A stretch of 18,209 nucleotides of DNA from Colimorpha sp045576855 (GTDB lineage: Bacteria > Bacteroidota > Bacteroidia > Bacteroidales > P3), in assembly GCA_045576855.1 (NCBI GenBank), contig JAZNHG010000050.1:1-18209 (forward strand), given 5' to 3'. A model generated the notes under the pieces. The model saw only the letters and a list, made by a program, of their open reading frames with translations. It did not search any database and was not told where the DNA came from. This document shows, one piece after another, positions 15,113 to 18,209 of this stretch; within the stretch, counting starts at the first letter, position 1, and each line of letters starts with the position of its first letter. The position numbers were made by a program, and so were the translations under genes.

Positions 15113-15639
15113 AACGAACCCTCCTCCTGCTGGCCTTCGTGGCCCTGAGTCTCGCCCTCCAGGCCCAGACCGGTCTCTACAAGCGCTACGCCTCGCGCCC
15201 TGGCGTGCAGGCCTACTGCGTCGAGCGCTACCCCTTGAGCGGTGGCGACAGCGCCTGCGTCACCCTGCTGCAGACCGACGACTCCGCCGTCTACCGCACC
15301 CTCTGCCGCGAGCTGCACGAGCTGCCCTATACCACTACGCGCCTCCACATCGACGGCACGATAAGCATCGAGTCGGACGACCTCGACTCGCACCCCACGA
15401 TACCCGACGAGGCGATGCAGCAGATGAAGCAGAAGGCCGACTCGCTGCAGCGGTACTGGCGCGAGCACAAGCACCTGGTCATCTTCAACGCCGACGGCCT
15501 GCCGGGCGACCACGGCCACTACGCCATCTATTGCCCCTCCGACCGCATGGTCGTCCTGGCCTTCCTCGTCGACGGCGAAGAGGAGGCGTTCAAGGTGGCA
15601 ATTCACATGATGTCGACCGTGTTTGAAACCAAGAAGTGA
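15109..15639 (+). CDS. Small secreted protein of unknown function, sigma-factor operon
   Basis: This 176-residue protein has a signal peptide (MKRTLLLLAFVALSLALQAQ, 1-20) and no membrane segment after it. The N-terminal part (GLYKRYASRPGVQAYCVERY) loosely resembles the DUF4252 proteins that Bacteroidota often encode next to ECF sigma factors, but I cannot confirm the family. Cysteines occur near residues 37, 50, 66 and 144. Start and upstream stop overlap by four bases, and the next gene begins seven bases later, so it is inside an operon. It is probably periplasmic, or lipid-free at the envelope, since there is no lipobox. Confidence 0.8.
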   Translation: MKRTLLLLAFVALSLALQAQTGLYKRYASRPGVQAYCVERYPLSGGDSACVTLLQTDDSAVYRTLCRELHELPYTTTRLHIDGTISIESDDLDSHPTIPDEAMQQMKQKADSLQRYWREHKHLVIFNADGLPGDHGHYAIYCPSDRMVVLAFLVDGEEEAFKVAIHMMSTVFETKK

Positions 15640-15646
15640 AAGCACT

Positions 15647-17878
15647 ATGAAAAAGGCACTGCTTCTCCCCCTCTTGCTGCTCCCCATGCTGGCCTGGGCC
15701 CAAACCACTGATAGCGTCAGCCAGGCCACGCTGGACAGCATCGACGCCAAGATGCAGCTCATGAAGCTGAAGGAAATCAGCATTTCCGCCCCCAAGCCTG
15801 TCTACAGCATGACCGGCGAGGTGGTCAACTATAACGTAGAGAACGACGAGACGGTGGCTGGCCTCACCGCCTGGGATGCTATCCGCAACGCACCCTCCGT
15901 GCAGATCGACCTGGAGGGGAACCTCTCCATGCGCGGCTCCGACCATGTCGACGTGTGGCTCAACGGCCGCCCCACCGGCATGAACGGCCCCACGCTGAAA
16001 GCCTTTTTCGAGAGCATGCCCGCCGAGGCGCTGACCCGCGTGGAGGTCATCAAGAACCCCTCGGCCAAATACATGGTGGCCGAAGGACACCACATACTTA
16101 ACATCGTCACCTCGGCCCGCCTGCGCACCAGCGAACTCTGGCTCCTGGGCCTCAGCGGCAACACGCGCCCCTACTACTCTCCGTGGTTCAGCTACGTGCG
16201 CAACACCGACCGCCTGAAGTTCTCCTTCCACCTGGCCGGCAGCCGCAGCCATTTCATCAACGACGGCCAAGGAGGCTACACCCTCACCTCCGGCGACGAC
16301 ACCACCAGCCAACGCACCTACCGCAGCCACTCCGACGGGTCGAGCTATTTCGGGAACAACAACATCCACATTGACTACAAGATCGACTCCGTCACCGACT
16401 TCAGCCTCATGTCGTGGAACATGCTGCAGGGCCGCTACAACGACCACCTCGGCTACCGCTACGAGCAGTGGGACTACCTGCCCGACACCGCCCACTACCG
16501 CTACCTCGACACCTCCGACAGCCGATACTACAGTGTCAACGGCTTCACCAATTTCGACATCAAGCGTCGCCTGCCCGGCCGCAAGGGGCACAACATCACT
16601 TTCGGCGGCACGTGGAACTATCTGTTCAGCGCCCATCACAACGAGAGCCAACGCCTCATCTCCCTGGCCGAAGGCAACCCCGCAGCCCTCCTCCTCGAGC
16701 CCTACGACCGCACCAACGACAACCACTACAACCGCAACACCGTCGACCTCTCGCTGCGTTACAACCGACCCCTCGGTCCCCACGACGAGCTCTCCATCCG
16801 CCTCGGCGGCCGCCCCTACGGAAACAGCCACCGCGACCGCAACATCCTCCTCGCCGACATGACCCCCGGTGCGGGGACGCAGCCCGACACGCTGCGCAAC
16901 TACGTGAGCGACTACCACACCCGAAGCCTCTATGCCAGCCTCTCGTTGCGCCACGAGTGGGAACGCACCACCCTGGGCGCCGACCTCCATGCCTCGCACG
17001 ACTGGCTCCGCATCGTGGGCCGCGGTCTCTTCCCCGACGACACCCTCTTCCGCTTCGTCGCCCTCGAACCCTCCTTCTCGCTCACCCATCGCACCGCGTC
17101 CATGCACTACTTCCGCTTCAACTACTCCTACTCCGTCTCCACCCCCTCGGGCAGCGACCTCACGGTGAGCCGCATCTATGGCGACGACTCCTACACCGTT
17201 GGCAACCGCCATCTCGGCAACGCCGCCACCCACAAGGCCTCGCTCTCCTGGAACCGCTATTTCGAGAAAATCGGCAACGTCAGCATCGAAGCCTACGCCA
17301 ATAGCACCTCGGGCGGTATCGAGAGCATCACCGCCTCGACACCCGCGGCCGACCCCTTCCTGGGACGCGTCATCACCTACTCCATGCCCTTCAACATCGC
17401 CTCCTCCTACAAGACGGGCGCCGACGCCAACTTCACCTACCGCCCCGCCGCCTGGGCCAGCCTGAGCCTCAACGCCAGCCTCTTCCGCCAGGGCTACCGT
17501 GTCGAGAGCGAGCCCTGGCAGGAGCGCCTCTCGTGGACGCTCTACGCCCGCCTATGGGCCAAGCTGTTCAAGCTGGTCAACCTCGACGCCAACGTCAACT
17601 ACGGCACGCCTACCCTCGGACTCTACACCACCCGCGAGCGCAACATCACCGTCGACCTCGGACTCTCCGCCACCCTCCTCGACGGGCGTCTCTCGCTGCG
17701 CGCCAGCGTCAGCGACCTCTTCGACAACAACCGCTACCTCGAGACCGTCAACGCCCCCACCGTGGCTACCACCGAGACGTCGCACTCCGCCTACCGCTAC
17801 GTCACCTTCGGTATCACCTACCGCTTCGGCAAGCTCGACCTCGAGTGGCAGGCCCGCGGCGGTGCCGCCGGACAATAG
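15647..17878 (+). CDS. TonB-dependent-receptor-like outer-membrane beta-barrel protein
   Basis: This 743-residue outer-membrane protein begins with the signal peptide MKKALLLPLLLLPMLAWAQ; the start at 15647 was chosen for this, although the frame is open slightly upstream. Residues ~35-165 are a plug domain (WDAIRNAPSVQIDLEGNLSM, then LTRVEVIKNPSAKY and ILNIVT) of the outer-membrane beta-barrel (OMP_b-brl_3) type. The remainder has alternating strands rich in Tyr, Arg and Ser typical of a barrel and ends near FGITYRFGKLDLEW. No N-terminal carboxypeptidase-like or STN domain is present, so direct control by an anti-sigma partner through STN is not expected. The substrate is unknown. It is co-transcribed with the preceding three genes, judging by spacing. 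Confidence 0.9.
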   Translation: MKKALLLPLLLLPMLAWAQTTDSVSQATLDSIDAKMQLMKLKEISISAPKPVYSMTGEVVNYNVENDETVAGLTAWDAIRNAPSVQIDLEGNLSMRGSDHVDVWLNGRPTGMNGPTLKAFFESMPAEALTRVEVIKNPSAKYMVAEGHHILNIVTSARLRTSELWLLGLSGNTRPYYSPWFSYVRNTDRLKFSFHLAGSRSHFINDGQGGYTLTSGDDTTSQRTYRSHSDGSSYFGNNNIHIDYKIDSVTDFSLMSWNMLQGRYNDHLGYRYEQWDYLPDTAHYRYLDTSDSRYYSVNGFTNFDIKRRLPGRKGHNITFGGTWNYLFSAHHNESQRLISLAEGNPAALLLEPYDRTNDNHYNRNTVDLSLRYNRPLGPHDELSIRLGGRPYGNSHRDRNILLADMTPGAGTQPDTLRNYVSDYHTRSLYASLSLRHEWERTTLGADLHASHDWLRIVGRGLFPDDTLFRFVALEPSFSLTHRTASMHYFRFNYSYSVSTPSGSDLTVSRIYGDDSYTVGNRHLGNAATHKASLSWNRYFEKIGNVSIEAYANSTSGGIESITASTPAADPFLGRVITYSMPFNIASSYKTGADANFTYRPAAWASLSLNASLFRQGYRVESEPWQERLSWTLYARLWAKLFKLVNLDANVNYGTPTLGLYTTRERNITVDLGLSATLLDGRLSLRASVSDLFDNNRYLETVNAPTVATTETSHSAYRYVTFGITYRFGKLDLEWQARGGAAGQ

Positions 17879-17993
17879 CGTGCTGTGCTCTGTATCTCAG
17901 CCTTCTACACACCTGTGTGCGCTCAGTGGGACGTCGGTTAACGTAGTTTAACATTTTTTCACTTGCAAAATCCAACTGCACGCTGAGAGGGGG
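17879..17993. other. Intergenic gap after the barrel gene
   Basis: There is no gene here. A short hairpin (CACAC CT GTGTG) and a weak stem before ATTTTTTC (17937-17959) could end transcription, but neither is convincing. Confidence 0.4.
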
Positions 17994-18172
17994 TATTCAG
18001 TGTTCAATGTGCAGTGTTCAGTGGCCAGTGTTCAGTGTTCAGTGTGCATTGTTTGGTGTTCAGTGTGTAGTATTCAGTATAAAGTATTCAGTATTAAAGC
18101 AGTATGGTACGCGCGGCAGCCTCTTTCCAGCTGAATGCTGAACACTGAACACTACCCACTGAACACTGACCC
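17994..18172. repeat. Long heptad array with inverted right arm
   Basis: Fifteen consecutive 7-bp units (17994-18098) without any indel are variants of TGTTCAG or TATTCAG. After 25 bases containing GGTACGC and GGCAGCCT, seven units in the inverse sense follow (18124-18172; CTGAACA, CTACCCA, CTGACCC). The reverse complement of CTACCCA (TGGGTAG) is the AGTGGGT unit, in a shifted frame, seen in rsgA and the beta-galactosidase gene, tying the loci together. Confidence 0.9.
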
Positions 18173-18209
18173 GAAGGGTATCATCCTACCACCAACGTAC
18201 CATCAACCT

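Noticed and set aside
15590..17233. 547-residue open frame on the minus strand
   Set aside because: Its translation is a low-complexity run of V, G, A and E lying opposite the clear beta-barrel gene.
17994..18172. CRISPR array
   Set aside because: The repeat unit is 7 bp with no unique spacers of ~30 bp, and no cas genes are near.

Overview
The window looks like a GC-rich Bacteroidales (Bacteroidota) genome, probably from an animal gut or a similar glycan-rich habitat. Three things support this. Promoters match the Bacteroidota pattern (TTTG, about 19 bp, TAnnTTTG). Two proteins carry type IX secretion (T9SS) sorting domains, one type A and one type B/CHU_C. The remaining genes are typical of the group: a BspA-like leucine-rich-repeat protein, an outer-membrane beta-barrel, a PNGase F family enzyme and an ECF sigma factor. 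I cannot name the genus.

Layout. Positions 1-104 are AT-rich and hold what may be the first codons of an ABC-transporter ATPase, cut off at the end of the next gene. Positions 105-3335 (minus) encode a large BspA-like surface protein. Its roughly 340-nt leader (3336-3680) has its own promoter and a strong intrinsic terminator ahead of the start codon, so it may be a separate small RNA or an attenuated leader. Positions 3746-4770 contain no convincing gene, only several families of dispersed palindromic or tandem repeats. Positions 4773-5188 hold two tRNA-Ala genes, a decayed third tRNA-like cassette and three intrinsic terminators. A nested palindrome at 5223-5390 separates these from rsgA (5393-6451, minus). 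rsgA diverges from a secreted GH2 beta-galactosidase (6525-9902, plus). A one-direction block then follows: a T9SS type-B secreted protein (10104-12473), a PNGase F family enzyme (12539-14275), an ECF sigma factor (14339-14818), a small one-pass membrane protein (14840-15112), a small secreted protein (15109-15639) and an outer-membrane beta-barrel (15647-17878). The last 330 bases hold a long heptad repeat array.

Function (inference). PNGase F would release N-glycans from glycoproteins and the beta-galactosidase could trim galactose from glycans. The barrel, the BspA-like protein and the CHU_C protein are surface or export components. The ECF sigma factor, membrane peptide, secreted protein and barrel are tightly packed and look like one regulated unit.

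The most unusual signal is in the repeats. Four loci carry inverted repeats whose arms are arrays of 7-bp units: two inside rsgA, one inside the beta-galactosidase gene, and one after the last gene. The genic copies are in frame and add about 25 residues each at loop positions of conserved enzymes. A different, perfect 23-bp inverted repeat is inserted in frame in the PNGase gene, and an identical single arm lies just upstream of it. Two intergenic regions carry 11-bp-period arrays of a related unit. Together they suggest active repeat-generating or repeat-inserting processes that tolerate coding sequence; no dedicated enzyme for this is visible in the window.
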